A stretch of DNA of 64,000 bases from Chryseobacterium sp. ISL-6 (GCF_018613715.1 NZ_JAGGPT010000006.1:248001-312000); one strand, 5' to 3'; shown: positions 34,622-44,368, counted from the stretch's first letter. Notes: generated from the sequence alone by a model not told the origin. Numbers and translations: made by a program.

Positions 34622-37069
34622 TTAATCTTTTATATAAATCCGCTTCACCCGCGGCGAAATGGAGGTTAATACTTCATAGGTTATTGTTTTGCAGTAATCT
34701 GCAAATTCTTTTAAACTTGGCTTTGAATTAAAGATAGTTACCATATCCCCTTCTTCAACATTAGGAATATGATCTATATTGATCATCATCATATCCATAC
34801 AAATACTTCCAACGATAGGAGCTAGGGTTTTATGTATTCCAACATTACCAATCTGATTGCCAATCAATCTTGGAATTCCATCTGCATAACCTACCGGGAT
34901 TGTGGCTATTTTCGTCGTGTGATCGGTCTTATATCTTCTGCTATAGCCCACAGATTCTCCATTTTCTACGGTTGAAATCTGAGAAATAACGGTTTTAAAG
35001 CTTACAGTGGATTGAAGCTGTTTTTGTATTTCACTATTTGGTGACTCACCTAACATTCCGATACCAATTCTTACCATATCATATTGATGGTCCGTATAAC
35101 TTGTAATTCCTGACGAATTCAGAATATGACGGATAGGCTGATATCCCAGCTTTTCAATAAGATAGTTGGAGTTTTTCTCAAAGATTTCAAACTGATTTAA
35201 AGTAAACTCTCTTTCATCCGGCATATCAGAAGATGATAAGTGGGTCAGGATACTTTGAACCTTTACATTTTTATTTTTTAAAGTTTCACTTAACTGATCT
35301 AACTCAAATCCTTTAAAACCAAGTCGATGCATTCCAGTTTCCAGTTTAATATGGATAGGGAATTTTTGGTCATATCCGGATTTCTGAACGGCTTCATTAA
35401 ATAATTCTAATACCCTGAAGCTGTAAATTTCCGGCTCCAGATTATATTGTATAATCGCATCATAACTATGCTGTGCAGCATTCATGACAACGATAGGGGT
35501 TGTAATTCCTTTTTTTCGGAGTTCTACGCCTTCATCGGTATATGCAACACCAAGATAATCGATATGGTGATGTTGTAAAAATTCTGAAATCTCATAACTT
35601 CCTAAACCATAAGCATTTGCTTTTACCATTGCCATTACTTTAGTCTCAGGTTTCAATAGAGATTTATGATAGTTGATATTATGAAGAATTGCGTTCAGAT
35701 TGATTTCCAAAACGGTATCATGCTTTCTTAGTTCAAGAATATCTTTAAGCCTTTCTATCTCAAATTTTCGCGCTCCTTTCAAAAGAATAATCTGATTTTC
35801 AATATCTGTAAGGTATTTACTTTCAATTAATTCCTGAGTATTGATAAAAGTAAAGGTTTTAGATTTAAACAGATCGCTAAATTGGGTTATTTCGTTTCCA
35901 ATTAAGAATACAGAGTCAAATTTTTGTTCATTAACAAGTTCAGAAACCTCTTCATACAACTCTTTTGAATTCGAATTCACCCCTACAATATCAGTTAAAA
36001 CCAGAGATTTTTTTGGTTTTTTATATTCGTTTAAAAATTGTAAAGCTGTTTTCAAAGAATCCAGATCCAGATTAAAGGAATCATTAATAATGATATTATT
36101 TTTATTTCCTTCAATTGCCTCTAATCTCATTTCTACAGTTTTCAGAGCGTTGATTTTTTCGATGATCTTTTGATTGTCAATATTCAGCTCTTTTAAAACC
36201 GTAATAAGGGCTAAAGCATTCGTTAGAGTAGCTTCATCCCTTTGATGAACGGGAAAACTTATTTCCTCATTAAAATATTTTACGATGATGTTTTCATCTT
36301 TAGAAATACTATTTTTAATAAATACCTGATTTTCATTTTTGAAACCGTAGGATATTAATTTTTTACTTGAATATAATTCTTTTATTTTCTGATTAACTAG
36401 GGAATTATCTCCGTTGTAAATAATGACTTCAGAATCTTTGAACAGCTTGATCTTTTCATTGATCAATTCATCATCAGACTCAAAGTTTGCAGCATGTGCA
36501 GTTCCGATATGAGTGAGAAGACCAATCTGAGGTTTGAAAATATTTTCCAGCTTTTCCATTTCATTGGGCTTGGAAATTCCAACCTCAAAAATCCCTAGCT
36601 CATAAGAATCATTAATTTGAAGTAATGAAAGAGGGAGTCCTATTTGCGAATTAAAACTTTTAGGACTCTTTACTGTAGAAAATTCGTTCCACAAACACTG
36701 ATAAAGCCATTCTTTTAAAATGGTCTTTCCATTACTTCCTGTAATTCCTATCGATTTCAGATGGGAATGTTCAAAATGGTATTTAGAAAGTTTTTGAAGA
36801 AAGTCAATAGAACTTTCAACTAAGATCCAGGTGATATTTTCAAATTGCGGATACTGATGTTCGGAAATAATAACGTTTATCCCCCTATCAATGGCCGATT
36901 CTATGAATTTTTCACCGGAATTTTTTTTTGTATTAATTGCAATGAATGCAGTATTCTTGATTGAATAGATAATTCTGCTATCAAAAGCTATATTTTTTAT
37001 AATAATATCAGTATCACCAATAACTTGTGAATTGGTGATATCTGCAATTTCTTGTATCGTATAATTCAT
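34622..37069 (-). CDS. murF-alr: Bifunctional MurF-alanine racemase fusion
   Basis: 815 residues. The N-terminal Mur ligase domain (about 1-440) has the Mg-ATP motif IGITGSNGKTILKEWL, the EVGISKPNEM segment and INDSFNLDLDSLKTAL, as in MurF (UDP-MurNAc-tripeptide:D-Ala-D-Ala ligase). The C-terminal PLP-dependent alanine racemase (about 450-815) has the PLP-Lys motif VMAMVKANAYGLG, then HRLGF, and the conserved Tyr region GYSRRYKTDHTTKIATIPVGYADGI with GSICMDMMMIN. The fusion couples D-Ala supply to D-Ala-D-Ala addition; it is a known Bacteroidetes arrangement. It heads the operon with the patatin gene and ybeY. Confidence 0.96.
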   Translation of the reverse strand: MNYTIQEIADITNSQVIGDTDIIIKNIAFDSRIIYSIKNTAFIAINTKKNSGEKFIESAIDRGINVIISEHQYPQFENITWILVESSIDFLQKLSKYHFEHSHLKSIGITGSNGKTILKEWLYQCLWNEFSTVKSPKSFNSQIGLPLSLLQINDSYELGIFEVGISKPNEMEKLENIFKPQIGLLTHIGTAHAANFESDDELINEKIKLFKDSEVIIYNGDNSLVNQKIKELYSSKKLISYGFKNENQVFIKNSISKDENIIVKYFNEEISFPVHQRDEATLTNALALITVLKELNIDNQKIIEKINALKTVEMRLEAIEGNKNNIIINDSFNLDLDSLKTALQFLNEYKKPKKSLVLTDIVGVNSNSKELYEEVSELVNEQKFDSVFLIGNEITQFSDLFKSKTFTFINTQELIESKYLTDIENQIILLKGARKFEIERLKDILELRKHDTVLEINLNAILHNINYHKSLLKPETKVMAMVKANAYGLGSYEISEFLQHHHIDYLGVAYTDEGVELRKKGITTPIVVMNAAQHSYDAIIQYNLEPEIYSFRVLELFNEAVQKSGYDQKFPIHIKLETGMHRLGFKGFELDQLSETLKNKNVKVQSILTHLSSSDMPDEREFTLNQFEIFEKNSNYLIEKLGYQPIRHILNSSGITSYTDHQYDMVRIGIGMLGESPNSEIQKQLQSTVSFKTVISQISTVENGESVGYSRRYKTDHTTKIATIPVGYADGIPRLIGNQIGNVGIHKTLAPIVGSICMDMMMINIDHIPNVEEGDMVTIFNSKPSLKEFADYCKTITYEVLTSISPRVKRIYIKD

Positions 37070-37306
37070 TACTTCCCGTCAGCTTATTTTTTTATAAACA
37101 GCCAAAACGTAAAGTTCTCTAAAAAGAATATTTTTATGACCTGTTAAAATCAGAAATTTCTCAACAAGGTATGAGGCTTAATTTTACCAGGGATAAAATC
37201 TCGGCACCCTAAAAAGATTACTATTAAATTATTTTTACGTCTTTGCGTTTAACTTAGTATATAAAATTATAAATTAAAATTAATCTAATTTTAGGTTATT
37301 TAAAAA

Positions 37307-37897
37307 TTATTTTTTTTTCTTTAAAAGGACTTCATCTATAAAAACCCTGCGGCTTACAGCTTCATAACTTTCTGTTTCTCCCAATTCCACTAAATTATTT
37401 CCCTGAGAAGTTCTCATAGAGTAATTAGCCAGATTACCCGTTCTCTTACAAATAGCGTGCACTTTGGTTACATATTCTGCAGTGGCCATAAGATTGGGCA
37501 TTGGTCCAAATGGACGTCCTAAAAAGTCCATGTCTAAACCCGCAATAACAACTCTTATTCCACTATTTGCCAACTGATTGGCAATGTCAACAATACTTTC
37601 ATCAAAAAACTGTGCTTCATCAATTCCTACCACATCACAATTAGAACCCAACAAAAGGATTTCGTTGGGATTTTCTACCGCGGTGCTTCGGATCTTATTC
37701 TGATTATGTGATACCACATCTTCTTCAGAATATCTGGTATCAGTTTTTGGTTTAAAAATTTCCACATTCTGCCCTGCCATTTCTGCTCTTCTCAGCCTTC
37801 TGATCAACTCTTCGGTTTTTCCGGAAAACATTGAGCCACAAATAACTTCCATCCAACCGCTTTGTTTGGAGTGATTAATTGTATTTTCTAAAAACAT
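37307..37897 (-). CDS. tdk: Thymidine kinase (type II)
   Basis: 196 residues. P-loop GSMFSGKTEELIRRLRRA (residues 21-38), the DEAQFFDE Walker B region and the lasso/zinc region with ICKRTGNLANYSMRTS (only one Cys, so part of the usual zinc Cys set is missing). It phosphorylates thymidine in salvage. The extra N-terminal 14 residues precede the common MEVICGSMFSGKT; MFLENTINHSKQSGW could be native or the start could be the ATG at codon 16. The 237-base upstream gap shows no gene. Confidence 0.93.
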   Translation of the reverse strand: MFLENTINHSKQSGWMEVICGSMFSGKTEELIRRLRRAEMAGQNVEIFKPKTDTRYSEEDVVSHNQNKIRSTAVENPNEILLLGSNCDVVGIDEAQFFDESIVDIANQLANSGIRVVIAGLDMDFLGRPFGPMPNLMATAEYVTKVHAICKRTGNLANYSMRTSQGNNLVELGETESYEAVSRRVFIDEVLLKKKK

Positions 37898-37958
37898 TTG
37901 TTAAATTAGCCGTAATATTTTAACATCAAAAGTAAGCAATTTTTAACAAGAATCTTAT

Positions 37959-39395
37959 ATGCAGAATATCCAAGATTTAAAGGAAAAAATTTTTTTCGAA
38001 TCCAAGAATATCATTGATATTTTGGAGAAAATAAACAATGTGGATGAATTACTTTCCAAGCAAGATCTTGTGGATGAGCTTGCCAATAGGATTTCTTTTT
38101 TGAAGATGCTGGAAAAGAATATAGAGTATTTTATACCCAATACATCGTCACAAAATACCGAAAGTCAAACGAATAACTCTTTTGTGAATGATGAACTTGA
38201 TAGCCAGGAGTCAGCACATGAAGTGACGGAAGAAGAGGCGATTTTCAATAATGAACTGAATGAAATTGATGAAAATGAGGCTTCAGAATATGAAGAGATT
38301 GAGCATGTAAATGCTCCAACTACGGCAGAACAAGATGAAATTTTCAACAATCAATTGACTGAAATTGTTGAGAATGGATATCATGAAAATGTAGTTAATT
38401 TTGCAGATGAGGAAAAAATCGCACAAAATTTCGAAACAGAAATTGTAGAAAAAGATACTGAAGAAGACTCACATGATGATCAGATTGAAGAAGAGGTGAT
38501 CTTTACGAATCAACTCAATGAGATCAATGAGTTTGAGAACGAACCTTCTAATTATCAGGAATCGAGTATGAATTCTTTTGATGAAGAGGAAAGTATTCAG
38601 AATAGTATAGAAGAGGAAATGAAAACTAATGAAGAAAGGATTTTTGCGAGTGATGTAAAAGAATTTCCTGAAGTAAATGAAAAGATTCCAAGTATTTTCG
38701 ATAGTGAGGTTTTAGAAGATGATGAAATGCTGATTGAAGAAAATGAATCACAGTTTATATCTTCAAATGTAGCGATTGAACAAGGTGAGATGGTAATGGA
38801 AACTTCTAATGTAGAAAATATCCTTAGCGAAATAAAAAATGATGCCCAGGTTGAAGAGATACATGAAGAACAAGCTATTTCTGATGAAATTAATAAAAGA
38901 AAAATTGTTGATATAGATCATGGATATCAGGAATCTGAAAAAGAGAAATATCCTTCTGATGAAAGCTTTGAAAATCTCGATGCTTATAATCAGGAGAAAA
39001 AAATAAAATTAGCAAATATTAAAGGATTAAAATCTATTCAGTCACTGTTTGATGATGATCCTTTAGAAAGAGAAATTCCTCGGGAAAAGAATGAGCCGGT
39101 TGTAAAAGAAGACAATGGAAGTTTGTTGAAGACCAATATCCCAACAAATTTTATGGAAGCTGAAAAATCTAAACCTGAGTTCAGATTGGATCTGAATGAT
39201 AGGATAGCTTTTTCAAAAATGCTATTTGATGGAAGTCAGTCCGAGTTGAATACTGTAATTTCAGACCTAAACAGTTTTAGAACGCTAGAGGAAGCTAAAG
39301 AATATTTAAGTGACTTATATTACTCCAGAAACTGGAGAAAAGTAGATGAATATGCCCAGAGATTATGGGTATTGGTGGAAAATAAATTTTTATAA
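37959..39395 (+). CDS. Acidic repeat protein of unknown function
   Basis: 478 residues, strongly acidic. The N-terminal 55 residues are helical (LKEKIFFESKNIIDILEKINNVDELL). The middle (about 60-340) is Glu/Asn-rich low-complexity with four degenerate copies of I-F-x-N-x-L-x-E-I-x-E-N/F (near IFNNELNEIDENE, IFNNQLTEIVENG, IFTNQLNEINEFE, IFASDVKEFPEVN). The C-terminal roughly 75 residues (LNDRIAFSKMLFDGSQSELNTVISDL...YLSDLYYSRNWRKVDEYAQRL) form a conserved helical domain I have seen only in flavobacterial hypothetical proteins. No signal peptide or TM helix, so probably cytoplasmic. It is followed by rsmI after 8 bases, so the two may be one transcript. Confidence 0.65.
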   Translation: MQNIQDLKEKIFFESKNIIDILEKINNVDELLSKQDLVDELANRISFLKMLEKNIEYFIPNTSSQNTESQTNNSFVNDELDSQESAHEVTEEEAIFNNELNEIDENEASEYEEIEHVNAPTTAEQDEIFNNQLTEIVENGYHENVVNFADEEKIAQNFETEIVEKDTEEDSHDDQIEEEVIFTNQLNEINEFENEPSNYQESSMNSFDEEESIQNSIEEEMKTNEERIFASDVKEFPEVNEKIPSIFDSEVLEDDEMLIEENESQFISSNVAIEQGEMVMETSNVENILSEIKNDAQVEEIHEEQAISDEINKRKIVDIDHGYQESEKEKYPSDESFENLDAYNQEKKIKLANIKGLKSIQSLFDDDPLEREIPREKNEPVVKEDNGSLLKTNIPTNFMEAEKSKPEFRLDLNDRIAFSKMLFDGSQSELNTVISDLNSFRTLEEAKEYLSDLYYSRNWRKVDEYAQRLWVLVENKFL

Positions 39396-39403
39396 TTTTA
39401 ATT

Positions 39404-40078
39404 TTGAGCGGAATCCTATATTTTGTTCCTACTCCCGTAGGAAACTTAGAAGATATGACTTTCAGAGCCGTGAATGTACTGAAAGAAGTAGATTATATTT
39501 TATGTGAAGATACGAGAACATCCGGAGTCCTTTTAAAGCATTTCGAGATTTCTAAACCTTTAAGATCTTATCATTTGCATAATGAACATCAGGCAACGGA
39601 GAAAGTAATTTCCGACCTTGAAAGCGGCCAAAATGTTGCTATTATTACTGATGCAGGAACACCTGGAATTTCTGATCCCGGTTATTTATTGGGAAAAGCA
39701 GGGGCAGATCATAATATTGAGATGATTTGTTTACCTGGAGCAACAGCTTTTGTTCCGGCACTTGTGGTATCCGGACTTCCAAATAATGAATTTTTATTTG
39801 CCGGTTTTCTCCCACAAAAGAAAGGAAGACAAACCAAGCTTAAACAGCTTGCAGAAGAGAAAAAAACAATTGTTTTATATGAGAGTCCTCATAAAATAAA
39901 CACAACACTAGAACAGATCAAAGAGTTCTTCGGTGAACATACAAAAGTAAGTTTAAGCCGTGAAATTTCTAAAAAATTTGAAGAAACTAAAAGAGGAACG
40001 ATCAATGAATTAATCGAATTTTCTAAAAGTAAAACTTTAAAAGGAGAAATTGTTCTTATTGTGAATAATTCTAATTAA
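39404..40078 (+). CDS. rsmI: 16S rRNA (cytidine 1402-2'-O)-methyltransferase RsmI
   Basis: 224 residues starting at TTG 39404 (reads SGILYFVPTPVGNLEDMTFRA). The next ATG (LED-M, about 39455) would remove the conserved TPVGNLED loop, so TTG is the likely start. Tetrapyrrole-methylase fold: TPVGNLEDMTFRAVNVL, LCEDTRTSG, ITDAGTPGISDPGYLL and GLPNNEFLFAGFLP. It 2'-O-methylates C1402 of 16S rRNA using SAM. It is 8 bases after the acidic repeat gene and directly abuts the WG-repeat gene (stop codon followed immediately by TTG). Confidence 0.95.
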   Translation: MSGILYFVPTPVGNLEDMTFRAVNVLKEVDYILCEDTRTSGVLLKHFEISKPLRSYHLHNEHQATEKVISDLESGQNVAIITDAGTPGISDPGYLLGKAGADHNIEMICLPGATAFVPALVVSGLPNNEFLFAGFLPQKKGRQTKLKQLAEEKKTIVLYESPHKINTTLEQIKEFFGEHTKVSLSREISKKFEETKRGTINELIEFSKSKTLKGEIVLIVNNSN

Positions 40079-41551
40079 TTGAAAAAGCTATTTTTTATAC
40101 TACTTTCATCAGTTTCTTTCGCACAGCAAACTGATCAATACAAACAGATCTTACTATCAAAAAAACTGGGTAAAGAAGTACGCTTTTACTCAAAGGGATA
40201 TGGAATAATTTCTGAAACCGGTAAATCGAGTATAGTAGATTCTTTAGGAGTCATTACTGCTGATTTCCCTTACAAAAGTGAGATCTCCCGCCTGACGAAA
40301 GACCGATTCATTGTAAAAGGGAGAGAAGGAGCTTTTAATGGAAAAACGGCTCTGATTGACAATAGAGGAATTCAGTTAATACCATTCGATAATTTTAAGT
40401 TCAGAACCTGGGAAAATAAACAAAGACTCATTTATTCCAAAAGTGGACGGGATTGTGTTTATGATTACAACGGAAAGCAGATCATTCCTTTCTCTGATAG
40501 AATAGAATTTGCCAGTGAGAATAGATTCTTTGTAAAAATTGGAAAAAGCTGGAAGATCTATGATTTTGATGGTCAATTAGTTTCCGATAGGGAGTTTGAT
40601 GAAAATTTGCATTTTTATAAGGGAAGGGTATATATTATTACCGGTTTTAGAAAAGGCGAGATCATTGATAATAATGGGAAAACGATAAGTTCTATTTCCG
40701 ACCACTATATTGATGGAATTATTTCCTATCCTTTTCTCGTTACTAAAAATATTCCTAAAGATAAATATGGAATTGTAGATGCAGATGAAAATATATTGGC
40801 TGAAGAGATCTACGATCAGGCTTTTGTGGGAACAGAATACATCTATCTTAAGAAAGATGATAAAGTAAGTATCTTTTCTAAGAAAGATAAAAAAGTACAT
40901 GCTACGGATTTCGGATATGTAAACCATTTATTTAATGGCTTATTCAGAACGGTTCCTGAGAATAAAAATCCTAAAGTTGCTGTAATCAGAACCAACGGAG
41001 AAATTGTATTGCCTCAAGAGTATGATGATGTAGATGCTCTTAAAATTTCAGGGCAAGACTTTCTTTATCTGAGAAAAAATAATGAAGAAACACTTTTAGA
41101 TAAAAATCTGAATAGTGTTTTAGATGGGGATTATGAGATCGAGAAAATATTTTCTAATTATCTGATTCTTAAAAAAGAAGGGGTGTTCTACAGATTTTCA
41201 CCAAAGGATAAACAATACAAAGTGCTGGAGAATATTGTTTCTATAAAACCTTTTGTACGTTTACCCGGGCTGATCTATAAAAATAAAGAAAATAAATTCG
41301 GAATGATGAATGAAGAAGGAATTGAAATAATTCCAGGGATCTACGATGATATGATCACTTTCCTTTCTGCCAATGAAATTGTTGTAAAAAAAGAAAATAA
41401 ATTCGGAGTTACAAACTATAAGAATGAACCTCTTAAAGATGTAGTTTATGATAGCTACTCATCGGATAGAAAAGGGGTAAAACTGACGAAGGGTAAAAAT
41501 TCAGAATTTTTATATTTTACGCATTCTGAAGATAAAACAGTCTGGGATTGA
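40079..41551 (+). CDS. Secreted WG-repeat protein
   Basis: 490 residues starting at TTG 40079, directly after the rsmI stop. A clear signal peptide (KKLFFILLSSVSFAQ) follows at once, so the TTG start is convincing. The body is a chain of WG/KWG-type beta repeats with the pattern xxx-I-I-P-x-x-Y-D-x-I and F-G-V/M-x-x-x-G (LIDNRGIQLIPFDNFKF, VYDYNGKQIIPFSDRIE, GEIVLPQEYDDV, GMMNEEGIEIIPGIYDDM). The repeats are predicted to form a propeller or solenoid at the surface. Function unknown in the family. It may be coupled translationally to rsmI. Confidence 0.82.
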   Translation: MKKLFFILLSSVSFAQQTDQYKQILLSKKLGKEVRFYSKGYGIISETGKSSIVDSLGVITADFPYKSEISRLTKDRFIVKGREGAFNGKTALIDNRGIQLIPFDNFKFRTWENKQRLIYSKSGRDCVYDYNGKQIIPFSDRIEFASENRFFVKIGKSWKIYDFDGQLVSDREFDENLHFYKGRVYIITGFRKGEIIDNNGKTISSISDHYIDGIISYPFLVTKNIPKDKYGIVDADENILAEEIYDQAFVGTEYIYLKKDDKVSIFSKKDKKVHATDFGYVNHLFNGLFRTVPENKNPKVAVIRTNGEIVLPQEYDDVDALKISGQDFLYLRKNNEETLLDKNLNSVLDGDYEIEKIFSNYLILKKEGVFYRFSPKDKQYKVLENIVSIKPFVRLPGLIYKNKENKFGMMNEEGIEIIPGIYDDMITFLSANEIVVKKENKFGVTNYKNEPLKDVVYDSYSSDRKGVKLTKGKNSEFLYFTHSEDKTVWD

Positions 41552-41627
41552 TCCTCAAACATGACAAAAAACAGACTTAATACGAAAGTAATGTATGATT
41601 AATAATGCGTTGAATAACAAATTATAA

Positions 41628-41635
41628 TATCTTTG
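41628..41635 (+). promoter_or_regulatory. -7 promoter element of fabG
   Basis: TATCTTTG, with a TTG 15 bases upstream at 41610-41612. It lies about 90 bases before the fabG ATG, so the mRNA would carry a leader containing the hairpin at 41636-41678. Confidence 0.5.
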
Positions 41636-41678
41636 CGGCTATTTATTTTGTCAAAAAAAAATATATTAAATTAGCCGC
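41636..41678 (+). promoter_or_regulatory. Inverted repeat in the fabG leader
   Basis: GCGGCTA at 41636-41642 pairs with TAGCCGC at 41672-41678, with an A-rich 29-base loop, directly downstream of the -7 element. It could be a 5' mRNA stabiliser or a regulatory hairpin; no known riboswitch is recognised. Confidence 0.4.
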
Positions 41679-41723
41679 TAATCAATACATTAGTAAATAG
41701 AAAAGAAAATAATTGTCATAGAT

Positions 41724-42467
41724 ATGAAACTATTAGAAGGAAAGGTAGCACTAATTACCGGAGCTACAAGAGGAATTGGAAAAGGAATAGCTGAGATTTT
41801 TGCTCAACAGGGAGCAAAAGTGGCTTTTACTTATGCCGGTTCTGTAGACAAAGCAAAAGAATTAGAAGCGACTTTAAGTTCTGTAACTCAAATAAAAGGT
41901 TACCAATCTGATGCATCAGATTATGATGCTGCTCAAAAATTAGTAGATGATGTAATGGAAGAATTTGGCAAGATCGATATACTGGTCAACAACGCTGGAA
42001 TTACAAGAGATAATCTGTTATTGAGAATGTCTAAAGATGATTGGGATACTATTATCAGGGTAAATTTAGATTCTGTATTCAACCTTACTAAAGCTGTAAT
42101 CAAACCTATGATGAAAGCAAAATCAGGTTCTATTATCAATATAACTTCAGTAGTTGGGGTAAAAGGAAATGCGGGACAGTCTAATTATGCAGCTTCTAAA
42201 GCTGGAGCAATTGGATTTACAAAATCTATCGCCCTTGAATTAGGATCAAGAAATATCCGTTGTAACGCTGTTGCCCCAGGATTTATTGAAACTGAAATGA
42301 CCGCTTCTTTAGATGAGAAAACACTTAAAGCCTGGAGAGATGGAATTCCAATGAAGAGAGGTGGACAGCCTCAGGATATTGCAAATGCCTGTGTATTTTT
42401 AGGAAGTGAGATGTCAACTTATATTACCGGACAAACATTACATGTTGACGGTGGAATGTTAACATAA
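41724..42467 (+). CDS. fabG: 3-oxoacyl-[ACP] reductase FabG
   Basis: 247 residues, the usual length. SDR features: nucleotide loop TGATRGIGKGIAEIFA, NNAGITRDNLLLRM (the hallmark of FabG), catalytic Ser in NITSVVGVKGNAGQSNYAASK with Tyr and Lys (YAASK), APGFIETEMTASL and the C-terminal GQTLHVDGGMLT. It reduces 3-oxoacyl-ACP in fatty acid elongation. Monocistronic with its own promoter and a strong terminator. Confidence 0.96.
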   Translation: MKLLEGKVALITGATRGIGKGIAEIFAQQGAKVAFTYAGSVDKAKELEATLSSVTQIKGYQSDASDYDAAQKLVDDVMEEFGKIDILVNNAGITRDNLLLRMSKDDWDTIIRVNLDSVFNLTKAVIKPMMKAKSGSIINITSVVGVKGNAGQSNYAASKAGAIGFTKSIALELGSRNIRCNAVAPGFIETEMTASLDEKTLKAWRDGIPMKRGGQPQDIANACVFLGSEMSTYITGQTLHVDGGMLT

Positions 42468-42475
42468 AAATAAAG

Positions 42476-42503
42476 AAAGCCAGATCAATTGATCTGGCTT
42501 TTT
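42476..42503. terminator. Bidirectional terminator
   Basis: Stem AAAGCCAGATC / GATCTGGCTTT with AATT loop and T-run, between convergent fabG and guaC. Confidence 0.92.
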
Positions 42504-42510
42504 ATTTATC

Positions 42511-43551
42511 TTAATCTTTGAAGATTTGATTTTCCTGTTCCTGAACCCTGATGAATGTGGTTCTCTTGGATAGTTCTTTAAGTTTGGAGGCCCCTACATA
42601 AGTGCAGGTAGACCGTACACCTCCTAAAATATCTTTTACAGTTTCCGAAACCGGACCTTTATAGCCTACTTTCACAGTTTTACCCTCTGAGGCTCTATAT
42701 TCTGCAACACCACCGGAATGTTTATCCATGGCTGTTTTTGAACTCATTCCATAAAAAAGACGGTATTTTTTTCCGTTTTCTTCAATCATCTCACCACCAC
42801 TTTCATCATGTCCGGCAAACATTCCACCAAGCATGACAAAATCTGCACCACCTCCAAAAGCCTTAGCGACATCGCCTGGAACTTTACAGCCCCCATCTGC
42901 AATAATATGACCACCCAAACCATGAGCAGCGTCAGAACATTCGATAATAGCAGAAAGCTGAGGATAACCAACACCGGTCTTCACTCGCGTTGTGCACACG
43001 GAACCAGGCCCGATGCCAACTTTAATGATATCTGCACCTACTAAAAGTAGTTCTTCAACCATTTCACCGGTTACCACATTACCTGCTATAATGATTTTAT
43101 CAGGAAAATTAGCTCTTGCCTGCTTTACAAAGTCAACAAAATGTTCAGAATAACCATTGGCTACATCAATACACAGAAACTCGATTTTTGGATGCTTTTC
43201 GATGATTTGTTTAAGCTTTTCTTCATCCGTTTTTCCGGTTCCTGTACTTAATGCAATATATTGGTGAATACTTTCTGGCTGACTATTCAGAAACTGATCC
43301 CATTCCTCCACGGAATAATGTTTGTGAACTGCTGTAATAATTTTATCTTTTGCGAGTTCTACAGCCATTTCGAAAGTACCTACAGTATCCATATTGGCAG
43401 CAATGATGGGAGTACCTGTCCATTTCTTTTTGGTGTGTCTGAAAGTAAATTCTCTTTCTAAACTTACTTCAGATCTGGATTTCAGGGTAGATCTTTTCGG
43501 ACGGAACATTACATCCTTAAACCCTAATTTTATATCATTTTCTATACGCAT
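42511..43551 (-). CDS. guaC: GMP reductase
   Basis: 346 residues, like E. coli GuaC (347), without the CBS insertion of IMPDH. Features: [38 protein letters not shown], the catalytic loop [25 protein letters not shown] (Cys nucleophile), [36 protein letters not shown], and the GMP-reductase-typical [19 protein letters not shown]. It converts GMP to IMP with NADPH, releasing ammonia. Divergent from the Lgt-like gene. Confidence 0.96.
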   Translation of the reverse strand: MRIENDIKLGFKDVMFRPKRSTLKSRSEVSLEREFTFRHTKKKWTGTPIIAANMDTVGTFEMAVELAKDKIITAVHKHYSVEEWDQFLNSQPESIHQYIALSTGTGKTDEEKLKQIIEKHPKIEFLCIDVANGYSEHFVDFVKQARANFPDKIIIAGNVVTGEMVEELLLVGADIIKVGIGPGSVCTTRVKTGVGYPQLSAIIECSDAAHGLGGHIIADGGCKVPGDVAKAFGGGADFVMLGGMFAGHDESGGEMIEENGKKYRLFYGMSSKTAMDKHSGGVAEYRASEGKTVKVGYKGPVSETVKDILGGVRSTCTYVGASKLKELSKRTTFIRVQEQENQIFKD

Positions 43552-43597
43552 TGTAATTATTTAGAATATTAAAATTAGCAAATAATATTAAATATAG

Positions 43598-43605
43598 TAT
43601 TTTTG
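43598..43605 (+). promoter_or_regulatory. -7 promoter element abutting the Lgt-like start
   Basis: TATTTTTG ends 5 bases before the ATG at 43611, so the message may be leaderless or nearly so. Confidence 0.35.
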
Positions 43606-43610
43606 GATGC

Positions 43611-44357
43611 ATGGATTTTCCTGTTACTTTTCAATTATTTGGTAATACAGTGTTAACGCATCCTCTTTTTGAAGCGTCGGGGATGTTTATGGGGATGCGG
43701 TATTATTTTTATTTAAAAAGAAAATCAACAGAAAAGCTTACTTTTAATACTTCTGCAGCGGTTCTTATTGGAGCAACAGCAGGCGCTTTAATCGGGTCAA
43801 AGTTAATTGGTAATCTCGAAAACCCTTACAAACTATTTGAACACTTTGACTTGAAAAGTATTTGGTCGAATAATACAATAGTGGGTGGACTTGCTTTTGG
43901 TTTAATGGGCGTGGAATTGGCGAAAAAGATTGTTAAACATAAGGAAAGTACTGGCGATCTCATTGTTTTTCCTTTAATGCTGGCGATCATTATTGGTAGA
44001 ATAGGCTGTTTTCTTACCGGGGTTTATGAAGAAACCTATGGTTTGCCAACAGACTCAATATTTGGGATGCATCTTGGAGATCAGTATTTACGTCATCCTG
44101 TTGCGCTTTATGAAATCGTATTCTTAATCAGTCTTTGGGTTATTTTAAAGATAAAAAAAAGTACAAAAGAGTACCCATCCGGGTATATTTTCCAACTATT
44201 TATGTTGAGTTATTTTACCTTTAGATTTTTTCTGGATTTTATAAAACCGAGGGTAGGTATTATTGGAAGCCTGGGGACGATTCAGCTTTTATGTATTTGT
44301 GTAATTATTTATTACATCTTTAAGATTAGAAAAACAAAAACCGTAAATTCACCTTAA
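43611..44357 (+). CDS. Lgt-like prolipoprotein diacylglyceryl transferase family membrane protein
   Basis: 248 residues with about seven predicted helices. Lgt-family core motif: IIGRIGCFLTGVYEETYGLPTDSIFG (residues 128-152), with Arg130 kept but the Asn of the usual GRxGNFxxGE replaced by Cys133. The lgt HPVALYE segment (Arg161, His162, Tyr167, Glu168) is also present. Canonical Lgt transfers a diacylglyceryl group from phosphatidylglycerol to a prolipoprotein Cys. The altered motif and position in an operon with a Tes-like radical SAM gene suggest this paralogue acts on a different acceptor or donor (inference). Genome-wide lgt copy number would show whether this is the sole lgt. Confidence 0.72.
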   Translation: MDFPVTFQLFGNTVLTHPLFEASGMFMGMRYYFYLKRKSTEKLTFNTSAAVLIGATAGALIGSKLIGNLENPYKLFEHFDLKSIWSNNTIVGGLAFGLMGVELAKKIVKHKESTGDLIVFPLMLAIIIGRIGCFLTGVYEETYGLPTDSIFGMHLGDQYLRHPVALYEIVFLISLWVILKIKKSTKEYPSGYIFQLFMLSYFTFRFFLDFIKPRVGIIGSLGTIQLLCICVIIYYIFKIRKTKTVNSP

Positions 44358-44368
44358 AATATTTAAAA

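Noticed and set aside
37070-37306. Hidden gene or RNA in the gap before murF-alr
   Set aside because: Only AT-rich DNA with no long open frame, hairpin or known RNA motif seen.
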